A DNA stretch of 64,000 nt from Saccharofermentans sp. (GTDB taxonomy: Bacteria > Bacillota > Clostridia > Saccharofermentanales > Saccharofermentanaceae). The DNA is taken from assembly GCA_016292135.1 (NCBI GenBank), contig JAEFAZ010000004.1:207948-271947 (forward strand), read 5' to 3'. Position 1 is the first letter of the stretch. Each line of letters starts with the position of its first letter. The notes under the pieces are model-generated. The model was given only the letters and a program-made list of their open reading frames with translations, made no database searches and was not told the DNA's origin. A program made the position numbers and the translations under genes. Positions 55,085 to 63,551 of this stretch are shown here, one piece after another.

Positions 55085-55744
55085 ATGGCTTTATTGGAAC
55101 TCGATAACATAAGTAAAAGTTACAAGACAGGTACCGTCACGACAACTGTTCTCAAGGACCTATGCTTCTCGGTAGAAAAGGGTGAACTCGTTGCTGTTAT
55201 GGGCAAAAGCGGGTGTGGTAAGACCACACTTCTTAACATACTTGCAGGTGTAGATTATCCAGACAGCGGCAGATACGTATTTAACGGTAAGGATGTAGTA
55301 ATAAAAAAAGCGGCTGACGGGATCAGTTTCAGGCGTAATCGAATAGGTGTGATATTGCAGCATTTTGCCTTGATTAATGACTTTACTGTATATGAAAACA
55401 TCGAACTGGGACTTTGGGAAACAAATGATACAAAGAGTGAACGGCGTAAGAAAGTTGATGAGGTCATGGATAGACTTGGAATTCTGAATCTTAAAAACCA
55501 GTATCCTGATAAGCTTTCCGGCGGAGAAAAACAACGTGTTGCTATCGGAAGAGCGATTGTCTGCAATCCGATGCTCGTACTTGCAGATGAGCCTACAGGT
55601 TCTCTTGACAACGAGACAGAAAAAGAGATTATCAGCATTATTAGGGACTTGAATAAGAAGTCAGAAATGACATTTATAATTGTTACACATGACGAGGAAG
55701 TCGCGGCATCCTGCAACAGAAGGATTGTTCTGCAGAAACTGTAG
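55085..55744 (+). CDS. ABC transporter ATP-binding protein, LolD/MacB type
   Basis: 219 residues. Walker A GKSGCGKTT, Q-loop ILQHFALI, signature LSGGEKQR, Walker B MLVLADEPTGSLD and switch His in IVTHDEE. The 'ADEPTGSLD' and overall length place it with LolD/MacB/FtsE ATPases that work with FtsX-type permeases. It has a good ribosome site (AGGAG) and follows permease B by 14 bases, completing a three-gene exporter unit. Confidence 0.95.
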   Translation: MALLELDNISKSYKTGTVTTTVLKDLCFSVEKGELVAVMGKSGCGKTTLLNILAGVDYPDSGRYVFNGKDVVIKKAADGISFRRNRIGVILQHFALINDFTVYENIELGLWETNDTKSERRKKVDEVMDRLGILNLKNQYPDKLSGGEKQRVAIGRAIVCNPMLVLADEPTGSLDNETEKEIISIIRDLNKKSEMTFIIVTHDEEVAASCNRRIVLQKL

Positions 55745-55803
55745 TAACTGGCGGTGTGACCATATATATAACCTGTTCTAATGGTTGCAAATCCTCCGGT
55801 TCA

Positions 55804-56316
55804 CTAAAAGACAGAAGGCGCATTCTGATCATAATCCGAAATTTCAGAAACAGGTATCGGAAGTTTGAGCCCAATCTGCGGATCACTATAGTTAATATGT
55901 TCAGAATGAGCATCGGCTCCGCTTCTGTCTACTGCGTATAACTGTATCGTATCTTTTTGCAATGAAATAAATGCATGACCAAATCCTGCCGGGATCTGCA
56001 CTGCAAGGGCATTTTCTTCTGATAGTTCAATCGATTCCCACTGAAGGTAGGTCGGTGATCCTTTTCTCAGATCTATAACATAATCCATCCCTTTGCCTTT
56101 TATGACTGTAACCAGTTTCGTCATCGGGCTGCTTTCTTCTTTATAGTGTATTCCAAAGAAAGTGCCTTCCTTGGGCATGCTGTAAATTCTGGCTTCTTTA
56201 ATGCTGAAATCATAGATGTTTTCGTCGAAAACATATGACATAAATCCACGGCTATCAACGCGTGAACGAAGCTGATATATTCTTACCTTCCCAAATATCT
56301 CTTTAATTATCCCCAT
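55804..56316 (-). CDS. dTDP-4-dehydrorhamnose 3,5-epimerase-like protein
   Basis: 170 residues of RmlC cupin fold: VDSRGFMSYVF at the start, FFGIHYKE with the likely catalytic His (family RGLHYQ), VIDLRKGSPTYLQW, IPAGFGHAF and QLYAVDRSGADAH. Length and motifs fit sugar 3,5-epimerases. No rmlA, rmlB or rmlD gene is near, so it works with enzymes encoded elsewhere or on another nucleotide sugar. It converges on the ABC transporter. Confidence 0.87.
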   Translation of the reverse strand: MGIIKEIFGKVRIYQLRSRVDSRGFMSYVFDENIYDFSIKEARIYSMPKEGTFFGIHYKEESSPMTKLVTVIKGKGMDYVIDLRKGSPTYLQWESIELSEENALAVQIPAGFGHAFISLQKDTIQLYAVDRSGADAHSEHINYSDPQIGLKLPIPVSEISDYDQNAPSVF

Positions 56317-56396
56317 AGTTACGTATCTCTTCTGACGATATTAATGTACTCCACATAAACAAATCCAAGAATTTCCTTAGTGTAATTAATTCATGA

Positions 56397-57029
56397 TTAT
56401 ATGGTGTAATATCCTACTACGCGGCCTACTGCCACGATATTGCCTGTATTTCCTTCTGCATCCGTATCAAGGCTGTCCATGAATTCCTGGAGCTTTAAAG
56501 CCGGAGTTCCGAGGCTGCCCTTGACTCTTTCTACGGGTGCTTTGAGCGCAAAAACATAGACATTGTACTGATTTGTTGATCCCGACGGCGGGTTAGGTCC
56601 GACATAATCGGCTTTAGATACTTCTCCTTGAGAGAAGGCAGAAACTGCCCAGCCCTGAGGGAGGTTTGTTTCGGTGATACCGACTGACTTCCAGTGGATG
56701 ATGTTGCTGGCGGTCAGGTCGACCATGTAGATGACATAAGTGGTTGCGCCTTCAACCGGCTCCCAGGAGAGCTGCGGAGAAAGATTATCGCCTTGGAATG
56801 CACAGGTTTTGCTCCAATACTTGCCGTCTAGGCTCTCTGAGGTGACCTTAAAGGCCGGATAAGCGCTGACGAATTTATCATCGCTGTTATCAACCGGGTC
56901 TTCCGCAGGTGCTTCGGTTGTAACTTCTGTATTTTCGGATGCTGGGGTTGACGGAGCGGGTTCTTTCGCGCAGGCTGCTATGCCCAAAGCAAGTGTTCCG
57001 ATGAGGACGATTGAAAGAAATCTACGCAT
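56397..57029 (-). CDS. PEBP (YbhB/YbcL-like) lipoprotein
   Basis: 210 residues: signal peptide with lipobox IAAC, Thr/Glu-rich linker, then a phosphatidylethanolamine-binding-protein domain with LSPQLSWEPVEGATTYVIYMVD, HWKSVGI and YVGPNPPSGSTNQYNVYVFAL. Bacterial PEBP proteins have no settled role. The export signal is less usual than the cytoplasmic form. GGAG lies before the start. Confidence 0.92.
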   Translation of the reverse strand: MRRFLSIVLIGTLALGIAACAKEPAPSTPASENTEVTTEAPAEDPVDNSDDKFVSAYPAFKVTSESLDGKYWSKTCAFQGDNLSPQLSWEPVEGATTYVIYMVDLTASNIIHWKSVGITETNLPQGWAVSAFSQGEVSKADYVGPNPPSGSTNQYNVYVFALKAPVERVKGSLGTPALKLQEFMDSLDTDAEGNTGNIVAVGRVVGYYTI

Positions 57030-57087
57030 ATTGTTTCTCCTGACATATAGTGGAAAACTTATGATTTTTCTTACCTCTTATAGATTA

Positions 57088-57792
57088 TCATTTTCCGTTT
57101 ATGGTAATCAATTCAAGGCTTCCTTTTCCGAGGTACAAGGTCTTTTTTGCCTTGCCGGTTTCTGGGATGTATTCGTAAAGGGTTTTATTCTTTATGAAGA
57201 AGATCCTGCCGTCAACGTAATATGAAGAATGGCAATCGAATTCACCGTCAATGCTGTTGACGGCATCTGCAAATCCCGGATAGCTGTCAGCTAAAGCTTC
57301 TGTGGTGATGTTTACATGTTTGAGCAGGTTGTGATCTACTTCGGTCAATCCTTTTTGGATATCAGAATCATTAAGGTCATTACAATCCGACATCGGAAAA
57401 GCCGTTATCTCTCCTGTAGTCTTACTTATTTTGTATATATTCTCCACATCGGAGATCCTGTAATAGTAAATATGATCGTCTATCTCTCTGACACATGCAA
57501 AGATCGAATTATATTGACCGAAGTACACATCATTGTCGTGTTCCTTGACATAGTCATAAGCATCAAAAGGATAGCGCTGTGAATTTTCTATATGAGAGAT
57601 GTCATGTTCTGTTACACGCACCGATGGAGTCTTGATCTTCAATAAGGGATTAACATCGAAAACTATCGTATGTTTATGAGAATTATCAGGCGGATAAATA
57701 ACCACCGTGATGTCGCGGGGAATGAATATCAGTCCAAGTAACGCTGCAATCAGTAATAATATCGGAACGGCTGTTTTTATTACTTTTCTCAT
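57088..57792 (-). CDS. Membrane-anchored protein, unknown
   Basis: 234 residues with an N-terminal anchor (IKTAVPILLLIAALLGLIFI) and an extracytoplasmic part of repeated short beta units such as DDHIYYYRISDVENIYKISKTTGEI and VDGRIFFIKNKTLYEYIPETGK. The pattern recalls DUF5050-type propeller blades; I am not sure of the family. It precedes the PEBP lipoprotein on the same strand. Confidence 0.7.
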   Translation of the reverse strand: MRKVIKTAVPILLLIAALLGLIFIPRDITVVIYPPDNSHKHTIVFDVNPLLKIKTPSVRVTEHDISHIENSQRYPFDAYDYVKEHDNDVYFGQYNSIFACVREIDDHIYYYRISDVENIYKISKTTGEITAFPMSDCNDLNDSDIQKGLTEVDHNLLKHVNITTEALADSYPGFADAVNSIDGEFDCHSSYYVDGRIFFIKNKTLYEYIPETGKAKKTLYLGKGSLELITINGK

Positions 57793-57873
57793 ATAACGAT
57801 CTCAAAAACACAACTGGTAATTATCAAACTTTAAGAATTCATCATTCCTAGATCATTATAATCCTGAATAGTT

Positions 57874-58602
57874 TTAAAACCTGATCTTCATCTCAAACAC
57901 GCTGCGATCGCTTTCTTTGATCTTGATATAGGTTCCTTCAGCTTTATCGCATCTCAGGATCTTCAGAGTTTGGCCCTCTTTGCTTTCTCCCGTATAGTGC
58001 ACTTCAAGTTCGCGAACCTCATGATTTAACAAGTGTTTTTCCGAGAATACGTTTAGTGCAAACTTGATATATTCAATATTATTGAGATGATGAGACATGT
58101 CGATATTAGAAGATCTTATGATCTGTTCGTAGACTTCTTCATAGTCCTGATCAGGTACATCAAACTTCTCAAAGTCTTCAGTAAACACTTTCTCAGGAAA
58201 TCCATCCTGCGGATACGGAACCTTTGAAAGCGGAACCGGGCGGTGCTTCTCAATATCCAAGACACAAGCCTCCTGATTTGCAACCAGAAGTGTTTCGCCG
58301 TTCTTATCCTTAAATATGCTGTTGACGTTTGTTCTCAACCCCGAATTTTGAACGGTAAACGTTGATGCTTCAATCGTTTCACGCCAATGAGGCCTCTTAA
58401 AGAACTTGAATTTTGACTTCGTAAACACCCAAAAGTAACCCAGTTCTCTATAGTAGATACCGTCGCAATTCATCATGTTAAAGCATTCTGTGAGGTTATC
58501 CTGAACCATAAGAACAGCCTGAGCTATACCAAGTTTCAATCCTGAATCAATATATGCAGAGCTGATGCTCCGTTCTTGTGAATAAATCTTATCGTTAGTC
58601 AT
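57874..58602 (-). CDS. Acyl-ACP thioesterase
   Basis: 242 residues of FatA-type double hotdog fold. KIYSQERSISSAYIDSGLKLG opens the first hotdog; VFTKSKFKFFKRPHWRETIEAST and the second hotdog SNIDMSHHLNNIEYIKFAL (the N-x-H catalytic region) follow. It hydrolyses acyl-ACP to release fatty acids. I chose ATG at 58602 because the family begins here and TGATATAAT lies seven bases before it; an ATG at 58650 with AAGGA 12 bases upstream is the alternative start. Confidence 0.88.
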   Translation of the reverse strand: MTNDKIYSQERSISSAYIDSGLKLGIAQAVLMVQDNLTECFNMMNCDGIYYRELGYFWVFTKSKFKFFKRPHWRETIEASTFTVQNSGLRTNVNSIFKDKNGETLLVANQEACVLDIEKHRPVPLSKVPYPQDGFPEKVFTEDFEKFDVPDQDYEEVYEQIIRSSNIDMSHHLNNIEYIKFALNVFSEKHLLNHEVRELEVHYTGESKEGQTLKILRCDKAEGTYIKIKESDRSVFEMKIRF

Positions 58603-58609
58603 GGGTGGT

Positions 58610-58618
58610 ATTATATCA
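58610..58618 (-). promoter_or_regulatory. Extended -10 before acyl-ACP thioesterase (leaderless candidate)
   Basis: TGATATAAT on the minus strand ends seven bases before ATG 58602, with no ribosome-binding site between. The geometry is the same as at the FkbM gene. Confidence 0.45.
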
Positions 58619-58766
58619 TTAAACAAACTCGAAATTGTGCTCCCGGGCATTGTCTGTTTAATTCCTTATTTTCACGTCTATTATTAACAAATGGTACGGC
58701 GGGCGTACTTTTATATGTTCAAATCCGCTTACGCAGATTGCATTGGAAAAACCGGAATTTGTAGTA

Positions 58767-59273
58767 CTACAGCCTTATCAGATAATATTGGCTAGTTCTT
58801 CCTTCTTTATAGTTTTCGTTTTCTGCAATAAGCGTCCCGCCATTCTTTTGAATGGTTGCTGCAGAGGCCAGATTCTCTTTATAACAGCCAAGTATAACCT
58901 TTTCCATTCCTTTTTCTTTGCACACTGACAGTGCATATTTGAGCATCGCAGTAGCATAACCTTTGTTCCTTTCGGATGGCCTGACTCCATACCCAATATC
59001 GCCGTATTTTTCAGAAAGCACTTCTGGCAGTTCATATCGAACACTTAGCAAACCTATCAATCTGTCCCCATCAAAGCAAAGATACAGCAGAGATTTACCC
59101 CATTGTTCATCACCAGACAGAGCATTATTCTTTATCTTAGTTACCCACTCAGTATAATCAGAGGATGATAAACCCAAGCTCGCACTGATGCTGGTTTCTC
59201 CGTTATTATGGTGTTCTTGTACATATTTCTGTAGTATATCTTTGTCGTTAATTTCAGGAAGTCTATACTTCAT
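58767..59273 (-). CDS. GNAT acetyltransferase
   Basis: 168 residues from ATG at 59273, which has AGGTGAG upstream; the frame is open 10 codons further. Motif A is IGYGVRPSERNKGYATAMLKYAL and motif B NLASAATIQKNGGTLI. It most resembles the GNATs that acetylate small molecules and is 50 bases downstream of the S66 peptidase gene. Confidence 0.9.
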   Translation of the reverse strand: MKYRLPEINDKDILQKYVQEHHNNGETSISASLGLSSSDYTEWVTKIKNNALSGDEQWGKSLLYLCFDGDRLIGLLSVRYELPEVLSEKYGDIGYGVRPSERNKGYATAMLKYALSVCKEKGMEKVILGCYKENLASAATIQKNGGTLIAENENYKEGRTSQYYLIRL

Positions 59274-59322
59274 TTTTCTCACCTGCAAACTGCGATTTGT
59301 CATCGTCTATAAAACTGTTAAT

Positions 59323-60399
59323 TTAACTGACCACTCCGGATTCGAGTATTTCTATTCCCGGAGCATCACAGTCTATCTCCATCAGAGCGCCGACAGGCAG
59401 TACAGTCATAGGTGTTCTGTGAATGTAATCCACGTTTTCCAGTATAACCATATCAGGTCTGTTTACTTCCTTACATATTACCTTAAGGATCGTTTCCCTG
59501 CTGTCATCATCCATCGGGCCTGTGATCACGGCTTTGGCTTTATCAAACACTCCGGCCGCAGCAAATGCACGAAGCTCATGTAATCCGGCAAGTTTACTGT
59601 CATAGATGTTACAGTGTTCCAGCGCAATAATGGAATCTTCCCAAACATCAGGACCCGGGAAAAACTTCGTTCCCATTATCTGCCAGAGAGGTCCTCCACA
59701 AACAGGGATAACATGACCTCTGACTTTTCCAGTCCCCTGCAATACCTTGTAGCCGGATCCTTTTGTCCAGGGAATCGGATCTCTTAAATCTTCGATCTCA
59801 TCATTATCAGGAAAGCGTTCATACTGCACTCCATCGATCTTGTATGTGGTAGTCCAATCAATGGGCGTTGTCTTTTCTGCCGGTTTGATCTCGCCTATTA
59901 CCTCAGTCGAAAACAGTGTCCGCCTGATCGCATTTTCGGTGTACTCATCAAGTTTTCCTGGCTGTGCGAGCGGTGTAAGGACTGTAGGACCGTAATAAGC
60001 ACGGACTCCAGCATATGTAAACACAGCCATCCATGTGGCAATATCGGAAAAGCCCATAAATACTTTGGGATTATCATGAATGACCTTCGGATCGATATAC
60101 GGAAGAACACGGTAGGAATCATCTCCGCCCTGATTGCATATGATCCCCTTGATCGAATCATCCTTCAAAGCCCACATCAGGTCTTCGGCTCTTTTCTCGG
60201 GATGCTCATAAAGGTAACTGCTTCCCTTAAGCGCATGAGGAGTTTCAACCACCTTTACATTAAAGATCCTTTCGAATCTTCTTTTACCCAACAGGTATCT
60301 TGGAAGCATATCTTCATCACCGGCACGGCCGCCCGAGATCGATATGAAAGCTACGGTATCGCCCTCGTTCAGTTTTGATGGAATGATCAGTTCTTTCAT
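59323..60399 (-). CDS. S66-family LD-carboxypeptidase / MccF-like peptidase
   Basis: 358 residues. GFSDIATW with Ser118 is the nucleophile block (family GxSD), NQGGDDSYRVLPYID precedes it, and a C-terminal ALEHCNIYDSKLAGLHEL and HRTPMTVLPVGALMEID hold the Glu and His region. Family members either cleave the LD-bond of tetrapeptide stems in wall recycling or hydrolyse microcin C-like amides. The MccF-like length and GNAT neighbour make a self-immunity or detoxifying role possible. Confidence 0.9.
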   Translation of the reverse strand: MKELIIPSKLNEGDTVAFISISGGRAGDEDMLPRYLLGKRRFERIFNVKVVETPHALKGSSYLYEHPEKRAEDLMWALKDDSIKGIICNQGGDDSYRVLPYIDPKVIHDNPKVFMGFSDIATWMAVFTYAGVRAYYGPTVLTPLAQPGKLDEYTENAIRRTLFSTEVIGEIKPAEKTTPIDWTTTYKIDGVQYERFPDNDEIEDLRDPIPWTKGSGYKVLQGTGKVRGHVIPVCGGPLWQIMGTKFFPGPDVWEDSIIALEHCNIYDSKLAGLHELRAFAAAGVFDKAKAVITGPMDDDSRETILKVICKEVNRPDMVILENVDYIHRTPMTVLPVGALMEIDCDAPGIEILESGVVS

Positions 60400-60460
60400 T
60401 TTGCTTTCTCCTTGAATTCTGCTAGGCCTTGAATTATTTTCCTGTTGATTTTATTGGCTA

Positions 60461-61150
60461 TTACTCATACTTAATGGAATCCATTAGCGAGTGCAACTCG
60501 TTATCAGTTTTTCCTGCCAACTCTTCTTCATCATACATTCTGACTTTTATTACTACAACAGGTGCTCCATCGCACACGAAGACTATATCGTAATAACCTG
60601 GATCAGCATCTTCAGGATTTACATAGAAGGAACCCCAACTGTCACCATCATTTTCTGGCTTCGTTAAGTCAGTTCTTGCAACAAGATTTTGTAATTCTCC
60701 GGAATAGTTGTAATTGTTATATACTTCGGCAACTTCATTATGTTTGAACACAAATACCTGAATACCATCTGTTGCCTTTGTTGTTAAGTACATCTCTACA
60801 TATTCATTGAGTTCGAAAATATCTCTGATACCGGCAGCAGCAGTCTTGGTATTATTAAAATCAGAACTTCCTGCTCTATTTCCGGTCAAAGCAATGCTTG
60901 AGATCACGGGACCGCCTTTTAAGATATACATACAACCAGGAGTTATTTCACCTAGTTGAATACTTTCTCCGCTATTTTCAGTCGATCCCTGGGTCTCATT
61001 GTTTTCCTGAGAAACTGCAGTAGTGCTTTCTGAAGTCTGAGTCTGATTTGCCTCTGTAGTTTTTGTGTCTTTAGTTGTGTCTTTCTTGCCGCATGATGCA
61101 AATGATAAAAGCATCGCCGTAGTTAAAACCAATGCGCATATTTTTTTCAT
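60461..61150 (-). CDS. Small lipoprotein, unknown (A)
   Basis: 229 residues: signal peptide and lipobox (FASC), Lys/Thr/Asp linker with many Gln and Ser, then a beta-rich domain ending in GYYDIVFVCDGAPVVVIKVRMYDEEEL. No family recognised. The AT-rich codon use resembles its neighbour at 61301. Confidence 0.75.
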   Translation of the reverse strand: MKKICALVLTTAMLLSFASCGKKDTTKDTKTTEANQTQTSESTTAVSQENNETQGSTENSGESIQLGEITPGCMYILKGGPVISSIALTGNRAGSSDFNNTKTAAAGIRDIFELNEYVEMYLTTKATDGIQVFVFKHNEVAEVYNNYNYSGELQNLVARTDLTKPENDGDSWGSFYVNPEDADPGYYDIVFVCDGAPVVVIKVRMYDEEELAGKTDNELHSLMDSIKYE

Positions 61151-61235
61151 AACAAAAACTCCTATAGGTTGCTATTACCCCGCGATTTTGGTCGCTTTCT
61201 ACAAGATTTTACAATAATTTCAGGCGATTATCACA

Positions 61236-61268
61236 AGAAATGATTTGCTTTCAATAGCGATCATTTCT
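61236..61268. repeat. Inverted repeat, 9-bp arms
   Basis: AGAAATGAT (61236-61244) and ATCATTTCT (61260-61268) are perfect complements around a 15-nt loop. It lies between two small lipoprotein genes. There is no T-run, so it is more likely a binding site or an mRNA stem than a terminator. Confidence 0.5.
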
Positions 61269-61300
61269 CGAAATTAGTGCGTTTTGCTGATCTTCTATAC

Positions 61301-61783
61301 TTACTCAAACAACTTACTAACTCTATCTTGATAACCATCATCTATAGTATAAGCATAGCTTGAAAAAGGTTGAATGACTGGAATTATAAAAAACTCATCT
61401 TTAGTAACTCCACATTCATTCAAGATAGCCTTCGTTTCTTCCAGCGTAAGCGATTTGTTTTGTAGATCCCATATTTCTTCATCAGTTTTGTTTCTGTTAG
61501 TACCATACATCAATCCAAACGAGTATGAACCTGCAGACATCTGCCACACATATATTTCTATTCCTTTAGCAGGGCTCTTATCCTGATCAAAGAATTCAGG
61601 ATACAATCCCTTAAGTCTTTCGAGATCAACATCCCCAACGTCATAATGGACTGTCGGGCATTCTTCCGACGAAGGGATAGATTCAGAACTACTAGGAACG
61701 TTATCAGAGTTCATTCTACTGTTACATGCCATAGTTGATAGTAAAAGAGAAACAACTACTATTCCTAATATTATTCTTTTCAT
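61301..61783 (-). CDS. Small lipoprotein, unknown (B)
   Basis: 160 residues from ATG at 61783 (AAAGG upstream; the longer frame lacks a signal). Signal peptide with lipobox STMAC, short Ser-rich linker, then a domain of about 125 residues with no motif I recognise. It is preceded by the small gene that starts at 62035. Confidence 0.72.
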   Translation of the reverse strand: MKRIILGIVVVSLLLSTMACNSRMNSDNVPSSSESIPSSEECPTVHYDVGDVDLERLKGLYPEFFDQDKSPAKGIEIYVWQMSAGSYSFGLMYGTNRNKTDEEIWDLQNKSLTLEETKAILNECGVTKDEFFIIPVIQPFSSYAYTIDDGYQDRVSKLFE

Positions 61784-61858
61784 AGTTTCGCCTTTCACAT
61801 ATCTGCTGTTGATTATCTGATTCAAGGACCATCCTTGGATAAAGTCATTATAACATGC

Positions 61859-62035
61859 CTACTCAGCTAAGCCTGACATCCCCATCTTAACCGTGAGATC
61901 ACCAAGACTCTTATCGAACTGGGCCTTAGAGATGGCTCCGCGCTCCAAAAACGCCTCAAGAGTCTTCTTCTGCTCCAAATATAACTGTACCTTCTTTTGT
62001 TCGGGAGACAACTTCTCCCACTCATACTGTTCCAT
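61859..62035 (-). CDS. Small cytoplasmic protein, SHOCT-like
   Basis: 58 residues beginning MEQYEWEKLSPEQKKVQLYL and ending GDLTVKMGMSGLAE. ATG at 62035 has GAGGA eight bases upstream; ATG at 62059 has none. The FLERGAISKAQFDKSL stretch resembles the SHOCT pattern (short helix with GxIxxxEFxxxK). I believe proteins of this kind are common near mobile-element genes in Firmicutes but cannot check it. TATAAT at 62072-62077 (minus strand) is a likely -10. Confidence 0.75.
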   Translation of the reverse strand: MEQYEWEKLSPEQKKVQLYLEQKKTLEAFLERGAISKAQFDKSLGDLTVKMGMSGLAE

Positions 62036-62059
62036 CGAAATATTCCTCAAAAATTTCAT

Positions 62060-62178
62060 TACCGGGAGGGTATTATAGCACCCTCACCCTCGAAAATTTT
62101 GAAGAAAAAATCGAAAAATGGCAAAAAACATTTTCAAAACCATCGAAAAAACCGTTTTTTTTAACCCCGAAAAACGGC
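62060..62178. other. A-rich intergenic stretch
   Basis: Low-complexity A/T runs with no gene. CCGTTTTT and AAAAACGG can pair around a 10-nt loop at about 62147-62176, with a T-run on the minus strand, so this may be a weak terminator. Confidence 0.4.
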
Positions 62179-62206
62179 CTTAGTGTTAAGACCTCTTAAC
62201 ACTAAG
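62179..62206. repeat. 28-bp perfect inverted repeat
   Basis: CTTAGTGTTAAGA and TCTTAACACTAAG are 13-bp perfect arms around CC. It lies 506 bases upstream of parA. It could be a partition or replication site, an element-specific operator, or a terminator; the sequence after it on the plus strand contains T-rich DNA. Confidence 0.75.
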
Positions 62207-62329
62207 TGCCATTTTGGGCATTTTTTTGAAATTTCTTCGAAAACGAGGCTAAAAAACACCCCCTCTCAGTCAAGTAGTAGTGAAGGGAGAAATAACTTCG
62301 AACTTCACCGTTACTTGACAATTGAATAC

Positions 62330-62660
62330 TAAACCGAAAGGTACGTTCACTTGTATCGGCGTTAAAATACCAAGCCAAGTTGACTCCGACCTCGCCAAGA
62401 CCTCCTCCGGGAGAGAGCGATAAAGGGGATGAGTCAGAATCGGGGTTGCAACCCGAGGGAGGCGATGACAGATACAAAGTGGAGATACTTCTGTGAAGAG
62501 CAGCGAGGGACGTATCAGTCTCCGAGGTGGGGTTTCCAAGGCCCCTCCCATGATCCCGTAGTCAGCAGTACGGGAGCCTTCCGGTTTCCCAGGGAGATTC
62601 GAAAGCCGAAAGGCCAGTAGGTCTCTCGCCCGCAGGGGGGCTACAGGAGAAATACTGCGA
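62330..62660 (+). ncRNA. Candidate structured RNA leader of parA
   Basis: A GC-rich, gene-free stretch between A/T-rich flanks. It holds many potential stems: GGGTTGCAACCC (about 62442-62453), a CTTC/GAAG hairpin enclosed by GATAC and GTATC (62483-62515), GGGG/CCCC around 62527-62544, TCCCGTA/TACGGGA (about 62552-62573), GCCTT/AAGGC (about 62575-62612), and a long-range AGACCT/AGGTCT pairing (about 62397 with 62617). ORFs exist on both strands here, as is usual in structured RNA genes, and none looks like a protein. No known class recognised. Confidence 0.5.
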
Positions 62661-62711
62661 TCATTTGGAATTTTTACTTAATAAACATTTTATTTTACGG
62701 AGGTAAATACT

Positions 62712-63551
62712 TTGGAAAACAAATGCAAAGTAATTGCCTTAGCTAACCAAAAAGGTGGCGTTGGAAAAACGACCACTGCAGTCAATTTAGGAGTTGCGCT
62801 GGCGAAGGCAGGAAAGAAAGTCCTGTGCATCGACTGCGATCCTCAATCTAGTTTGAGCCGCAGCTGCAAGATCAGTGACGATCCTGATTCGCTTGACGTA
62901 ACGCTTTCCGAACTCATGGAATATGAGATGACTGGAGAAGATAAGGATTATATATTATTTAATAATACTGTACAGCAGTTCGAGAACATCGACCTTATCC
63001 CATCCAACATCAGCTTATCTGGTACTGAAACGGCTCTGTTTAATTGCATGAGCCGTGAATCGGTGCTGAAAAGAACCATTGAGCCTTTTAGGAAGAACTA
63101 CGACATTATCCTTATTGACTGCATGCCTTCACTCGGAATGATGACGATCAACGCGCTGGTCGCTGCTGACTCCGTCATTATCCCCTGTGAACCGTCTTTC
63201 CTGTCAGTGAAGGGCCTGGATCTTTTGCTCCATTCAATAGCAAAGATAAAAAGACAGATTAATCCTTCACTGCAGATTGACGGTGTGCTTATGACAATGG
63301 TCGATTCCCGCACTATAAATGCCAGAGAGATCACAGGAGCCTTACGTGAAGCTGTGGGACTTAATATTAATGTATTTAATACAGAGATTCCCCGCTCCGT
63401 CAGAGCAACTGAATGTCCGAATGTGGGAAAAAGCATATTCGGTCATGATCCCGGTGGCAAGGTAGCAACGGCTTATGAGAATTTGGCTAAGGAGGTGATC
63501 GGCCTTGAGAGAAAAGCCCAAGTTAGACCTAGGCCTCACGGCTTACGATGA
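62712..63551 (+). CDS. parA: ParA-family partition ATPase
   Basis: 279 residues with TTG start (GGAGG nine bases upstream). The deviant Walker A KGGVGKTT is at residues 14-21; CIDCDPQSSLSRS and DIILIDCMPSLGMMTINAL (Walker B) follow. It is a Soj/ParA ATPase that segregates DNA with ParB. The last 47 bases overlap the parB reading frame. Such modules stand near the origin, on plasmids, or on integrative elements; the isolated small-protein and leader context fits an element better than the origin. Confidence 0.93.
   Translation: MENKCKVIALANQKGGVGKTTTAVNLGVALAKAGKKVLCIDCDPQSSLSRSCKISDDPDSLDVTLSELMEYEMTGEDKDYILFNNTVQQFENIDLIPSNISLSGTETALFNCMSRESVLKRTIEPFRKNYDIILIDCMPSLGMMTINALVAADSVIIPCEPSFLSVKGLDLLLHSIAKIKRQINPSLQIDGVLMTMVDSRTINAREITGALREAVGLNINVFNTEIPRSVRATECPNVGKSIFGHDPGGKVATAYENLAKEVIGLERKAQVRPRPHGLR

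Noticed and set aside
58677..58700. GTACG/CGTAC hairpin followed by TTTTA
   Set aside because: The stem is only five base pairs and the T-run is short and on the strand opposite to the flanking genes, so I do not call it a terminator.
62202..62620. Overlapping ORFs on both strands in the parA leader (91, 93 and 63 codons)
   Set aside because: Both strands are open over the same GC-rich, stem-forming stretch, ribosome-binding sites are lacking and the translations look like no protein family. A structured RNA explains it better.
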